9,338 nt of DNA from Flavipsychrobacter stenotrophus (GCA_947379685.1 CANCOG010000164.1:1-9338); one strand, 5' to 3'. Positions 1-7,513 are shown, counted from the stretch's first letter. The notes: generated by a model not told the origin, from the sequence alone. Translations and numbers: made by a program.

Positions 1-1443
1 AAAGAGATCATCGGAATATCAAACAAAAAGCGGATTCTTAAAAATCCGCCGGGTATTTTTACTAAATTTCAAAGTGGAACTGAGGGACTTGCATTCGGAT
101 ATATTCCCACCTCGGGAACTGATTATGTCTGGTTTATGCAATTTGATACTCGTCTCGGAGATGTAACAAATAGTACCGCCGATGAGATAAAAACCTTTTG
201 TAACAAAATGCTCAAAGATTTTCCTCCGGTTGTTAAGGAACTTCTAGGGTCAACTGATTTTCAATCGAGTTACATTTGGCATACCCGTGACTTTGATCTG
301 TTGCCAACATTTCATAAAAATAATGTCGTACTGATAGGAGACGCTGCCCATCTTGCTTTACCATTTACGAGTGCAGGAACTACTAATGCGCTAAAGGATG
401 CTGAAACACTATTACATTGCCTGATTGACTACGCCAGTTATGAGCTCGCGTTTACTAAATTCTATGAATTAAGGGCTCCGGAAATTGCAAGTCACGTTCA
501 GCTTGGGCGTGATCTGAAAGCAGCATTCCTTAACCCTCAGGTAAAGAGCGAGGAAGAGAGCCCAACCCCCTTATTCTCCAAGAATGGACATCATATAGCT
601 GAAGCTGGTAAAAAATGCGTTAAAATCGTATATTTTACCGACCCAATTTGCTCTACTTGCTGGATAATTCAGCCTTTCCTGAGGAAATTTCAGCTAGAAT
701 ATGGCGATAATTTCACTATTGAATATAAGATGGGAGGTCTCCTGCCATCCTGGGATGAATACGGGCCTAATAATAAGGTAGGCAGCCCCATGGATGCAGC
801 TAAACACTGGGAGGAAGTCTGTCTGGCACATCAGATGCCGCTTGATGGTGACATATGGTTCGAAGATCCATTGTATTCTTCTTATCCACCTTCCATTGCA
901 TTTAAGGCAGCTCAACTTCAGGATCTCGAAAAAGCCGAATTGTTTCTTAGGCGTATTAAGGAAATGGTCTTTCTTGAAAAAAAGAACATTATCAAATGGC
1001 AATTTCTCGAAAAGGCTGCTTTAAGTGCCGGGCTTGATGCGGCGCGTCTACAGCGCGATTTTGAAGGTAGGGCTCCTGAGTTGTTCCGAAACGATCTTCA
1101 GCAAGCCAAGCAGCTTGGGGTTACAGGGTTTCCAACAATGTTTTTCTCCAATGGTTCTGATAAGAAATTTGTAATAAAAGGCTTCCAGCCTTATGAAAAA
1201 TTTGAGGAGGCGATACACCATTTTCTGCCTAATATTCAAAAACAACCTATAAATACAGATCCTGAATGCCTTTTTAATGAATTTCAGACTATGACTGAAA
1301 AAGAATTTGCCTTTCTCAGTAACATAACCATTGAAAAGGCCAGGGAAATATTGAACGGGCTATATGAAAACGGCATCATCGATAAGTTTAAAAGCAAGAA
1401 CGGGGTTATCTGGAGTTATTCAGTTTTTTCCTGCTCCTGCTAA
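1..1443 (+). CDS. Flavin monooxygenase-like / DsbA-like (FrnE-type) thioredoxin-fold fusion protein, 5' end missing
   Basis: The frame is open from base 1, so the true start and the N-terminal FAD-binding Rossmann part lie upstream; 480 residues are visible. Visible residues 1-180 look like the C-terminal half of a group A FAD-dependent monooxygenase (UbiH/PHBH-like): GDAAH at residues 113-117 (bases 337-351), followed by a P-F-T-S-A-G-T loop and A-L-K-D-A, which in this family contact FAD. After a polar linker (about 181-206) comes a DsbA-family domain starting KIVYFTDPICSTCW, with the CSTC redox motif at 217-220 (bases 649-660) and the cis-proline in GVTGFPT (P378, base 1132). The tail (about 421-480) looks like a small helical or winged-helix-like segment and ends S-C-S-C. 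No in-frame ATG lies near the linker that could start a separate DsbA gene, so one polypeptide is the simplest reading. No signal peptide is visible at the junction, suggesting a cytoplasmic, FrnE/SpxH-like role. The substrate is unknown. Confidence 0.8.
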   Translation, partial: KEIIGISNKKRILKNPPGIFTKFQSGTEGLAFGYIPTSGTDYVWFMQFDTRLGDVTNSTADEIKTFCNKMLKDFPPVVKELLGSTDFQSSYIWHTRDFDLLPTFHKNNVVLIGDAAHLALPFTSAGTTNALKDAETLLHCLIDYASYELAFTKFYELRAPEIASHVQLGRDLKAAFLNPQVKSEEESPTPLFSKNGHHIAEAGKKCVKIVYFTDPICSTCWIIQPFLRKFQLEYGDNFTIEYKMGGLLPSWDEYGPNNKVGSPMDAAKHWEEVCLAHQMPLDGDIWFEDPLYSSYPPSIAFKAAQLQDLEKAELFLRRIKEMVFLEKKNIIKWQFLEKAALSAGLDAARLQRDFEGRAPELFRNDLQQAKQLGVTGFPTMFFSNGSDKKFVIKGFQPYEKFEEAIHHFLPNIQKQPINTDPECLFNEFQTMTEKEFAFLSNITIEKAREILNGLYENGIIDKFKSKNGVIWSYSVFSCSC

Positions 1444-1447
1444 TTGC

Positions 1448-2065
1448 TTATCCTAATTTCTTTAATAGTTTTTCAACCCTTTTTCGTTTTGTCTCAGTTT
1501 CAATATCTGGCATCCTATCCCTGAGGATTTTAATAAATTCGGACCTGTATGACTGTGAAATCAATAGGTTTATTTTTTCGGCATATGTGGGAAACTGGTT
1601 AGGGAGGCCCATTTGTAGTTGTTCTAATAGCAAGGGTAAAATATCATCATGGTATTTTTTTACAGAGCCCAATTGAACCAAAATTCCAATGGTATGGTCT
1701 TTTGTAATCACAGTGCCTGCATTAGCTGCTTCGAGTATTTTGGGAAGTGCATTGTAAACCAGATCAGCATTCTTAAGTGCAATAGTGTCGATAGCACACA
1801 TGGCTCCCCAAACCATCCGGTTATTCTTGCTATCTAACAATGCTATGAACTCTTTTGCGAATCCTGCGATCAGGTCCGGTTTACGTTCCCCCAATTCATA
1901 CAGCACTTTAATACAATCACTTTGAATTTTTTTATTGCTCAGGTTGTTCACCAGTTCAGCTATTGCCTTGCTGTCTCCAGATTCGGCAAGCAGGGCCGCA
2001 AGCTCTTTATTGGGCAAAGTATCTCTTCTGTTTTGTGCTGACGATAGTTGATCGAGTACTGACAT
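1448..2065 (-). CDS. Small HEAT-like helical-repeat protein of unknown function
   Basis: A 205-residue protein that is almost wholly helical by composition. It shows successive helix pairs of HEAT/ARM character at roughly residues 20-75, 76-113 and 114-153 (for example W-G-A-M-C-A-I-D-T-I-A followed by L-P-K-I-L-E-A-A), and a basic C-terminus rich in K and R. There are no catalytic motifs, no signal peptide and no membrane segments, so it is probably a cytoplasmic protein-binding scaffold; no function can be assigned. I chose the ATG at 2063-2065, giving MSVLDQ. The frame stays open to an ATG at 2129-2131, but that start would lie inside the terminator hairpin of the upstream gene and adds a basic stretch untypical of the fold. 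The gene converges on the flavoprotein-DsbA gene with only 4 bases between the stop codons, and I see no terminator hairpin there. The promoter is not clear; it may depend partly on read-through from the large gene upstream. Confidence 0.7.
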   Translation of the reverse strand: MSVLDQLSSAQNRRDTLPNKELAALLAESGDSKAIAELVNNLSNKKIQSDCIKVLYELGERKPDLIAGFAKEFIALLDSKNNRMVWGAMCAIDTIALKNADLVYNALPKILEAANAGTVITKDHTIGILVQLGSVKKYHDDILPLLLEQLQMGLPNQFPTYAEKINLLISQSYRSEFIKILRDRMPDIETETKRKRVEKLLKKLG

Positions 2066-2122
2066 ATTCAATTTTTTGAGCCGTAAAATAGGTAAATACC
2101 TTGGTTGTTCTATTGGTTTAAT

Positions 2123-2156
2123 AAAAAACACCGACCCTTTTTATTTGGCCGGTGTT
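2123..2156 (-). terminator. Rho-independent terminator of the secreted T9SS-type protein gene
   Basis: Read on the minus strand, a perfect 7-bp stem (AACACCG with CGGTGTT) is extended by a G-T pair and two C-G pairs. It closes a loop of about 10 A-rich bases and is followed by a run of six T. It begins 27 bases after the stop codon at 2183. Its position also argues against starting the downstream helical-repeat gene at 2131. Confidence 0.85.
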
Positions 2157-2182
2157 GTAGCATTTGGAGAAATATTTCAATA

Positions 2183-4645
2183 TTACCTGATCAATGTAAC
2201 GTCTCCCTTGAGGATGATTGGTTTTTTATCGGAATTGGTACAATTAGCAACTACCGAATAATAATAAGTACCTATGTCGACTGGGTTTCCATTATATGTT
2301 CCATCCCAGCCTTTTTCATCGCCAGTTGTAGACTGGAATACAATTACGCCCCAGCGGTCAAAGATCGTGAATTCGCTAAGTGCATATTCAGGTGTTTTTA
2401 CAACCCTTAGTATATCATTTTTTCCATCATTGTTGGGGGTGAAACCCGAAGGGACAAATATTGTTCCGTTACAACATGATTTCACGGTTACATCAACTTC
2501 CTGGCGAATGCCGAGGCAATTACTTTTAAAGGAGATCTCAGAGGCGTAGAATTTAAGAACACCGACAGTATCGGTAGAAGGGTAGGGAGCAAAAACGGTT
2601 GGAGTACCACCGTTTTCTGACGGATACCACATCAGATTGTTATAACCGGGAACGATCAGCGGCATTGCTGGTGAATATTGGCAAATTGTAATAGGTGGTG
2701 CTTGAATGATTGTGTTAGGGGTTTCAAGTACATCTATTTTTTCGTAAGCAGTTGCAGAGCACAGCCCAGAATTAGTGACAGTAAGTACATATGTGCCAGA
2801 ATTTGCTGAAGTAGCTGTTGTGATAATTGGATTTTGTACTGCGGATGTATAACCACCGGGGCCTGTCCATGAATAACTATAAGTGCCTGAAGGTGGATTG
2901 ACATCGGCATTCAGCACCAGTGTTGCACCGGTACACAAGAATGTGTCGATTGTTGTTATTACAAAATCTGTTGGTATAACTGTGACAGTAACACTTTTTT
3001 GAGTAGCGCAAGTTGTACCAGGGTAGTTTGCAGTAACTGTATACGTATTTGTTGATTGTCCAGTCAGCGTAGGTTGCTTTATTCCTGCACTGTTAAGTCC
3101 GGTTGGTGGTGTCCAACTATAAAAGAAACTATCGCTGCCATTTACCCGCAATGTGAAACTACTATTTTGACAAATAGTGGTGTCCGCAGTAAGAATTGTA
3201 AAGTTAGGTTGTTGTGTCGTGATATGTATAACATCGGTTTTTGCGGCACACAACGAACCAGGCAGAGTAGCACTTACAGTGTAAGTAATAGAAGATCCCG
3301 GTGTTGAAGTTGGTGTCTGAATAGTTGTGTTATCCAAAAAAGTGCCTGGAGACCAGCTGTAGGTGAGACCTAGTGTACCAGTTGCTATTATATGAACGGT
3401 TGAACCGGTGCAAACAGTTGTGTCCTGCGTTAGGATGTTAACAAAAGGGGCGTCCAGAATGTTCAAGGTAATAGTGTCAATAACACCGCAAACAGTAGGA
3501 GAACTTAGGTAAACAACCAGAGTTTTTGTGCCTGTAGCAGTTGTAACAAGACCGTCAACCTGAAAGCCAACGGTTGAATCGCCCACGTTCATTGTTACGG
3601 AGTCAGGGAGCGTAGAATAATCGAAACTAGAGGTTGCAGTGCCACCGTAACTAAATTTAAATTTAGTAGGCGCAGTTACTTTTTTAGAACTCAATATTTT
3701 TATAGAATCTGGTCCGCAGCCTTTTACTATTGCGTTTGGAACGCCTAAGATTGTCCGGCCTGCATTTACGTGATCGAATCGGTATGAATTTGTTTTAAGG
3801 CTACCTGCGGCCAGGAATACGCCAGAGTCATACAATCCGTTTTTTGCGTCTACTATTGACATTTTGATCCTGTAGGTGTCACATGGTGTAACTGAATGTC
3901 TGGCGGTTAATTTCACGGTATAGCCTTTATAAGGTATAGCCGTTCCTCCAGTATTATTATAATAATATGATGAAAATGGTGAACCTGAGCCCATAGCATT
4001 ACATAAAGAAATGGAACAGGCACCGCAACCACTAGCAGTACCAACATTAATACTGTTTACAGTAACAGGAATATTGGTCCCGGGGACCAACGCCATGTTT
4101 ACCCCAGGTAGTGAAGTTGAAATTCCAGGGCCAGAAATAAAAAATGCGAATGCATCATTATAAGGTCCACAGGTTGAACTGCGGTATTCTTCAGAACCAA
4201 ACTGGTAGTCAAAACTTACCGTATCACCCTTTGGTATAAAGTGAATAATTAATTCGCAAGCATCAGTATCTATAGTTGTAGAACCCAGTAGTGAAACAAG
4301 GTCGGGATCTCCATGTGTATACATTGCCCCAGTAGCAGATGTACTTCCTGACGGAGAACTTGCAGAATAAGGGCCTGTTGCATTACTAACCCGTCCAGTG
4401 CATAAAACAATACCACTATCAAGTGTAATAGGAGTTGAAACCGAAACAAATGTCCCATTGGACAACGAATGGCATATTAAAGTGTCGCTAACAATTGTAA
4501 TACCCGGTCCCGCAAGTTTTGCAGCAAGGGACGCCGCAGAACCAGTCGGTGTTATTGTCAACTGAGCAAAAGTAGGTGTAGATAGCGTAAAAATTATGGC
4601 AATAGTGAGGTATAAATGTTTGATATTGTATACTTTAGAAAGCAT
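2183..4645 (-). CDS. Secreted choice-of-anchor-L / Ig-like repeat protein with type B T9SS (gliding-motility-associated) C-terminal domain
   Basis: An 820-residue secreted protein. Residues 1-27 form a signal peptide (basic start, hydrophobic LYLTIAIIFTL, likely cut after T-F-A before Q28). Residues about 35-285 match the choice-of-anchor L type domain: D-Y-Q-F-G-S-E-E-Y at 146-154, N-D-A-F-A-F-F-I-S-G-P at 163-173, and D-S-G-V-F-L near the end. Residues 287-398 resemble a Calx-beta-like beta sandwich. Three Ig/PKD-like domains follow at about 400-478, 480-557 and 559-642. Each opens with D-T-x-x-C and has a Y-S-W core, and the first two also end in a C-A-containing strand. A more divergent domain spans 644-723. 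Residues 728-820 are the gliding-motility-associated C-terminal domain: F-T-P-N-N-D-G-K-N-D, I-F-D-R-W-G, G-W-D-G-T-Y-N-G, G-T-Y-Y-Y and a final K-G-D-V-T-L-I-R. By family knowledge it is exported by Sec, then carried across the outer membrane by type IX secretion, and acts at or outside the cell surface, probably in adhesion. The ligand is unknown. It is monocistronic, with its own promoter and terminator. Confidence 0.9.
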   Translation of the reverse strand: MLSKVYNIKHLYLTIAIIFTLSTPTFAQLTITPTGSAASLAAKLAGPGITIVSDTLICHSLSNGTFVSVSTPITLDSGIVLCTGRVSNATGPYSASSPSGSTSATGAMYTHGDPDLVSLLGSTTIDTDACELIIHFIPKGDTVSFDYQFGSEEYRSSTCGPYNDAFAFFISGPGISTSLPGVNMALVPGTNIPVTVNSINVGTASGCGACSISLCNAMGSGSPFSSYYYNNTGGTAIPYKGYTVKLTARHSVTPCDTYRIKMSIVDAKNGLYDSGVFLAAGSLKTNSYRFDHVNAGRTILGVPNAIVKGCGPDSIKILSSKKVTAPTKFKFSYGGTATSSFDYSTLPDSVTMNVGDSTVGFQVDGLVTTATGTKTLVVYLSSPTVCGVIDTITLNILDAPFVNILTQDTTVCTGSTVHIIATGTLGLTYSWSPGTFLDNTTIQTPTSTPGSSITYTVSATLPGSLCAAKTDVIHITTQQPNFTILTADTTICQNSSFTLRVNGSDSFFYSWTPPTGLNSAGIKQPTLTGQSTNTYTVTANYPGTTCATQKSVTVTVIPTDFVITTIDTFLCTGATLVLNADVNPPSGTYSYSWTGPGGYTSAVQNPIITTATSANSGTYVLTVTNSGLCSATAYEKIDVLETPNTIIQAPPITICQYSPAMPLIVPGYNNLMWYPSENGGTPTVFAPYPSTDTVGVLKFYASEISFKSNCLGIRQEVDVTVKSCCNGTIFVPSGFTPNNDGKNDILRVVKTPEYALSEFTIFDRWGVIVFQSTTGDEKGWDGTYNGNPVDIGTYYYSVVANCTNSDKKPIILKGDVTLIR

Positions 4646-4690
4646 GGAATTAATGTTTAGCGATGCAATTTACGAATTTCCCGTCTAACG

Positions 4691-4721
4691 CAAAATTACT
4701 TAATTGTAAAGTATGGCAAAA
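4691..4721 (-). promoter_or_regulatory. Bacteroidota-type promoter of the secreted T9SS-type protein gene
   Basis: On the minus strand, TTTTG (4717-4721) and TAATTTTG (4691-4698) are separated by 18 bases. The second fits the phylum's -7 consensus TAnnTTTG exactly and the first fits the -33 TTG element. The predicted leader is about 40 bases to the ATG at 4645, with no Shine-Dalgarno sequence. Confidence 0.7.
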
Positions 4722-4780
4722 TTTTATTTTATTATTAATTTTTGGTTGAAGCCGGGGAAATTGCCAACCGAATGGCCGGT

Positions 4781-4823
4781 AAAAGAAAAAGCTCATGAAC
4801 AAAATGGTCGTTCATGAGCTTTT
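4781..4823 (-). terminator. Strong rho-independent terminator of the arginine decarboxylase gene
   Basis: A perfect 14-bp inverted repeat (AAAAGCTCATGAAC at 4787-4800 with its complement at 4810-4823) surrounds a 9-base loop. Read on the minus strand, the stem runs directly into TTTTTCTTTT, and it starts 42 bases after the decarboxylase stop codon. It isolates this gene from the secreted-protein gene downstream. Confidence 0.9.
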
Positions 4824-4839
4824 GTTGTCTCGCAACAAA
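4821..4839. other. Second small hairpin abutting the decarboxylase terminator
   Basis: TTTGTTG (4821-4827) and CAACAAA (4833-4839) are perfect 7-bp complementary arms around a 5-base loop. The hairpin shares its outer three bases with the main terminator stem, so the two structures cannot both form fully. It lies between the decarboxylase stop codon and the terminator. It could be an aid to 3'-end stability or simply chance. Confidence 0.4.
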
Positions 4840-4864
4840 TAAAATTCAAAGAAGTAATGTGCTA

Positions 4865-6280
4865 TTATTTTATGTATCCCAATATCTTTAGCATACTTTG
4901 CGGGCTCTGCTCTTTCGCATACAACCAATCTTCCATTTTTCCTTCCTTGTCATACTCTACAACAATATGTTTAGGAGAAGGTATCATGCAATGTTTAATA
5001 CCGCCATATCCGGCAAGTTGATCCTGGTAGGCTCCTGTATGAAAGAAGCCAATATATAAGGGTTCTGATGTTTTTTCTTTATCAAGTTTTGGAAGGAACA
5101 CTGCGTTAATATGTTCTTCAGAAGTGTAAAAATCATGGCTATCGCAAGTAAGGCCGCCCAGGTGTACTTCCTGATATTCATTGTCCCATTTATTAATTGG
5201 TAACATCAGGAATTTTTCACCAATTCCCCAAGTGTCGGGTAGGGTAGTAATGAATGAGCTATCAATCATATACCAAATTTCCCTATCGTTCTGCATTTTT
5301 TCATCGAGCACACTATATACTACAGCGCCCGTTTCCCCAATTGTAAATGACCCAAACTCAGTATATATATCTGGTACGTCTACTTTGTTCTTCTTACATA
5401 CTTTTTTAATGGTGGAAACAATTTCGTTCACCATATAGTTATAGTCGTAGTCGAAATTCAGAGAATGCTTGATTGGGAGTCCACCACCAATATTGAGTGC
5501 ATGCAGTTCCGGACATATCTTTTTTAGCTGGCAATAAAGGTTGAGTACCTTATTGAGTTCACTCCAATAATATACGTCATCTTTTATGCCTTTATTCATG
5601 AAGAAATGTATCATCTTAAGATGAAATTTATCATTCCCTTTGATTTTATCTACATAAAATTCAAGTACATCGCGGCTCCTGATTCCAAGGCGGGAAGTAT
5701 AAAAGTCAAATGTAGGTTCTTCCTCAGTTGCAACACGAATGCCGATATTTACCGGGTTTTTAGATCTAATTGATTTTTTGTAATCGTCAAACTCATTCTT
5801 GTTATCGAGAACGGGAATAACATTTGTAAATCCATCATTGATCAACTGTGCAATGCTCCGGGTATAAGCCTTGGTTTTAAAGCCATTGCAGATGATCCTG
5901 GTTTCTTTAGTGATCTTCTTCTTCAAATACAACTGTTTGATGATGTCAATGTCGTATGCAAAAGAAGTTTCCAGGTGAACTCCGTGTTTCAAGGTTTCTT
6001 CTACAATAAATGAGAAGTGTGAGCTCTTTGTGCAATAACAGTAAAAGTACTCGCCTTCGTACTTGTGTTTTCTTATTGCATCGCTGAACATCTTTTTTGC
6101 TTTGGCTACCTGCATGCCTATTTTCGGCAAAAATGTCATTTTAAATGGAGTGCCATACTTTGTAATTAATGCCTGGATGTCGACACCGTTAAACAGTAAT
6201 GTATTGTTGTCGTTTGTATCAAAACCTTCCTGAGGAAAATGAAAAGTCTGGTGTACGAGATCTGTGTAGGTATTATTCAT
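4865..6280 (-). CDS. speA: PLP-dependent arginine decarboxylase (fold III, Bacteroidota type)
   Basis: A complete 471-residue cytoplasmic enzyme of the alanine-racemase-fold (fold III) basic amino acid decarboxylases. It most resembles the compact Bacteroidota proteins annotated as biosynthetic arginine decarboxylase, which turn arginine into agmatine for polyamine synthesis. Visible marks: Y-C-Y-C-T-K-S-S-H at 80-88, with K85 the probable Schiff-base lysine; S-R-L-G-I at 196-200; N-I-G-G-G-L-P at 263-269, the glycine-rich phosphate loop; T-E-F-G at 307-310; and G-G-L-T-C-D-S-H-D at 375-383, which supplies the catalytic Cys379 and Asp380 from the partner subunit. G-A-Y at 416-418 is the usual C-terminal substrate/PLP contact. 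It is much shorter than E. coli SpeA (over 600 residues), and the symbol is by function rather than close homology. Diaminopimelate or lysine/ornithine specificity cannot be excluded from sequence alone. It is monocistronic, divergent from the transporter gene, and followed by a strong terminator. Confidence 0.85.
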   Translation of the reverse strand: MNNTYTDLVHQTFHFPQEGFDTNDNNTLLFNGVDIQALITKYGTPFKMTFLPKIGMQVAKAKKMFSDAIRKHKYEGEYFYCYCTKSSHFSFIVEETLKHGVHLETSFAYDIDIIKQLYLKKKITKETRIICNGFKTKAYTRSIAQLINDGFTNVIPVLDNKNEFDDYKKSIRSKNPVNIGIRVATEEEPTFDFYTSRLGIRSRDVLEFYVDKIKGNDKFHLKMIHFFMNKGIKDDVYYWSELNKVLNLYCQLKKICPELHALNIGGGLPIKHSLNFDYDYNYMVNEIVSTIKKVCKKNKVDVPDIYTEFGSFTIGETGAVVYSVLDEKMQNDREIWYMIDSSFITTLPDTWGIGEKFLMLPINKWDNEYQEVHLGGLTCDSHDFYTSEEHINAVFLPKLDKEKTSEPLYIGFFHTGAYQDQLAGYGGIKHCMIPSPKHIVVEYDKEGKMEDWLYAKEQSPQSMLKILGYIK

Positions 6281-6327
6281 TTATTGTCGCCAAAGTTGCA
6301 ATGAAAAAAATGGAGTTAAACTGTATA

Positions 6328-6335
6328 CAAAATTA
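6328..6335 (-). promoter_or_regulatory. Candidate -7 element for the arginine decarboxylase gene
   Basis: TAATTTTG on the minus strand matches TAnnTTTG exactly, about 48 bases upstream of the ATG at 6280. No good TTG element sits 17-23 bases further upstream, so a complete promoter is not shown; the site may need an activator or be fortuitous. Confidence 0.45.
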
Positions 6336-6381
6336 GTTATTTACCGGAATGTTAGCGGAATTTATTTTTTGGTTCCCCAAA

Positions 6382-6412
6382 TTTAATGTTACCGGGTATT
6401 CCATTATGTTTG
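6382..6412 (+). promoter_or_regulatory. Candidate promoter of the EamA transporter gene, giving a very short leader
   Basis: TATGTTTG (6405-6412) fits the TAnnTTTG -7 consensus, with a weak -33-like TTTA (6382-6385) 19 bases upstream. Transcription would begin only about 10 bases before the ATG at 6428. If this is right, the upstream in-frame ATG at 6386 cannot be the start. Confidence 0.5.
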
Positions 6413-6427
6413 CACTTCGGCATCACC

Positions 6428-7363
6428 ATGAAGAAAGCATTGATACAATTGCACCTGGCAGTTTTGCTATGGGGTTTTACAGGAGTTTTAGGACGTGCTA
6501 TATCGCTGGATGCGCCAGTGCTGGTGTGGTACAGAATGCTATTTACTGCCCTGTTTATGGCAGGCATTCTCACTTATAGAAAGCAATGGACCCGAGTTTC
6601 CCGGCGGGATATGATTCAGCTTCTTATGGTAGGTTGCCTAATGGGTTTGCACTGGGTCGCTTTTTATGGTGCCATAAAGTTTGCAAATGCAACTATCGCC
6701 CTCGTGTGTTTGTCTACGGCCAGTGTTTTTACGTCGCTGCTCGATCCTTTTGTAAACAAAGGGAAGTTCGATTATAAAGAAATATTATTGGGCATACTTG
6801 CACTGTTGGGGGTTTATTGCATTTACCAGTTCCAGGTGATGTATGGTTTGGGGATCCTTTTTGGGGTTATTGCAGCTATTTTGAGCTCGGTGTTTACAGT
6901 ACTTAATAAACGGGTTGCACATAAATACCCGGCCCGGACTATGGTGTTTTACGAGATGATGACTGGCTGGGTATTTATTAGTTTGTTGTTGCCCTTACAG
7001 TTTATTTATTTTCCGGCAACACGCTTTTTACCACATACCACTAATATGTTCGGCGCATTTTGGCATCAAAACGACTGGTTGTGGCTCGTTATACTAAGTT
7101 TGTGCTGCACAGTTTGGTCGCAGTCTTTGGCGCTTACCGCATTGAAGAAACTTAGTTCGTTTACGGTAACATTGTCCGTTAATCTCGAACCAGTTTATGG
7201 TATGGCTCTTGCATTTCTTATTTATGACGAAAATAAAGAACTGGGTGCCGGATTCTTCACGGGAGTAGGTCTAATTCTCCTTTCCGTGGTTTTACAAATG
7301 TTCAGGATGCTTAAGCCAAGACTCTCGCCAGGGTTTATTCGGGAAAAGGGAGGGATTGATTGA
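6428..7363 (+). CDS. EamA-family (drug/metabolite superfamily) integral membrane transporter
   Basis: A 311-residue inner-membrane protein with about ten hydrophobic segments (near residues 5-24, 31-50, 62-81, 87-107, 119-135, 140-160, 173-195, 215-232, 240-265 and 273-291). This is the two-times-five arrangement of EamA/RhaT-like transporters, and the length is usual. Family marks include L-L-W-G-F-T-G in helix 1, A-I-K-F-A-N-A-T-I-A at 82-91 in the first repeat, and V-N-L-E-P-V-Y-G-M at 251-259 in the second. Members export or import amino acids, nucleosides or other small metabolites; the substrate cannot be read from the sequence. I chose the ATG at 6428, giving a basic MKKA start just before helix 1. 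An ATG at 6386 would add 14 residues but precedes the likely promoter. The gene is divergent from the arginine decarboxylase; a link to polyamine or arginine traffic is possible but only a guess. Confidence 0.87.
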   Translation: MKKALIQLHLAVLLWGFTGVLGRAISLDAPVLVWYRMLFTALFMAGILTYRKQWTRVSRRDMIQLLMVGCLMGLHWVAFYGAIKFANATIALVCLSTASVFTSLLDPFVNKGKFDYKEILLGILALLGVYCIYQFQVMYGLGILFGVIAAILSSVFTVLNKRVAHKYPARTMVFYEMMTGWVFISLLLPLQFIYFPATRFLPHTTNMFGAFWHQNDWLWLVILSLCCTVWSQSLALTALKKLSSFTVTLSVNLEPVYGMALAFLIYDENKELGAGFFTGVGLILLSVVLQMFRMLKPRLSPGFIREKGGID

Positions 7364-7390
7364 TGTGGCGGCACATGATACTAGTTGTTA

Positions 7391-7421
7391 TTTTGACCTG
7401 GCAAGCTAACATGTAGTTTTG
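7391..7421 (+). promoter_or_regulatory. Orphan promoter-like sequence facing a terminator hairpin
   Basis: TTTTG (7391-7395) and TAGTTTTG (7414-7421) are 18 bases apart, the same geometry as the well-placed promoter of the large secreted protein. No open reading frame of note follows on this strand. The hairpin at 7461-7493 lies about 35-40 bases after the predicted start, so any transcript would be about 70 bases long. It could drive a small RNA, or be a chance match in AT-rich DNA. Confidence 0.35.
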
Positions 7422-7455
7422 ACTCAAAGTTATAAAACGCTCCGGGATAATTTGG

Positions 7456-7493
7456 AAAACAAAACGCCCATGCTTTTAGAGCAAGGGCGTTTT
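7456..7493 (-). terminator. Terminator of the ferredoxin gene, possibly bidirectional
   Basis: A 9-bp stem (AAAACGCCC at 7461-7469 with GGGCGTTTT at 7485-7493), one A-A mismatch, then 3 more pairs (TGC with GCA), close a 7-base loop. On the minus strand it is followed by TTTTGTTTT and begins 21 bases after the ferredoxin stop. On the plus strand it ends in only four T, but it is the only hairpin downstream of the transporter gene, about 97 bases after its stop. Confidence 0.82.
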
Positions 7494-7513
7494 AGGAAAT
7501 AAATAAAATGCTA

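Noticed and set aside
694..1002. A 102-codon open frame on the minus strand inside the fusion gene
   Set aside because: It lies opposite the well-supported DsbA-like domain and its translation shows no recognisable family; it is a shadow of the real gene.
2066..2131. N-terminal extension of the helical-repeat protein starting at 2131
   Set aside because: That start falls inside the terminator hairpin of the upstream gene, and the added residues do not look like part of the fold.
3230..4645. Open frames on either strand within the Ig-like repeat gene
   Set aside because: They are short, low-complexity translations opposite or out of frame with a protein with clear signal peptide and domain motifs.
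4741..4785. GGTTG...CAACC and GCCGG repeats between the secreted-protein promoter and the decarboxylase terminator
   Set aside because: The arms are 5 bases with a long loop, and the GCCGG copies are not mutually complementary in a useful way; no structure is supported.
6386..6427. Earlier ATG for the EamA transporter
   Set aside because: It precedes the candidate -7 element at 6405-6412, and the ATG at 6428 gives a typical basic residue start before the first membrane helix.
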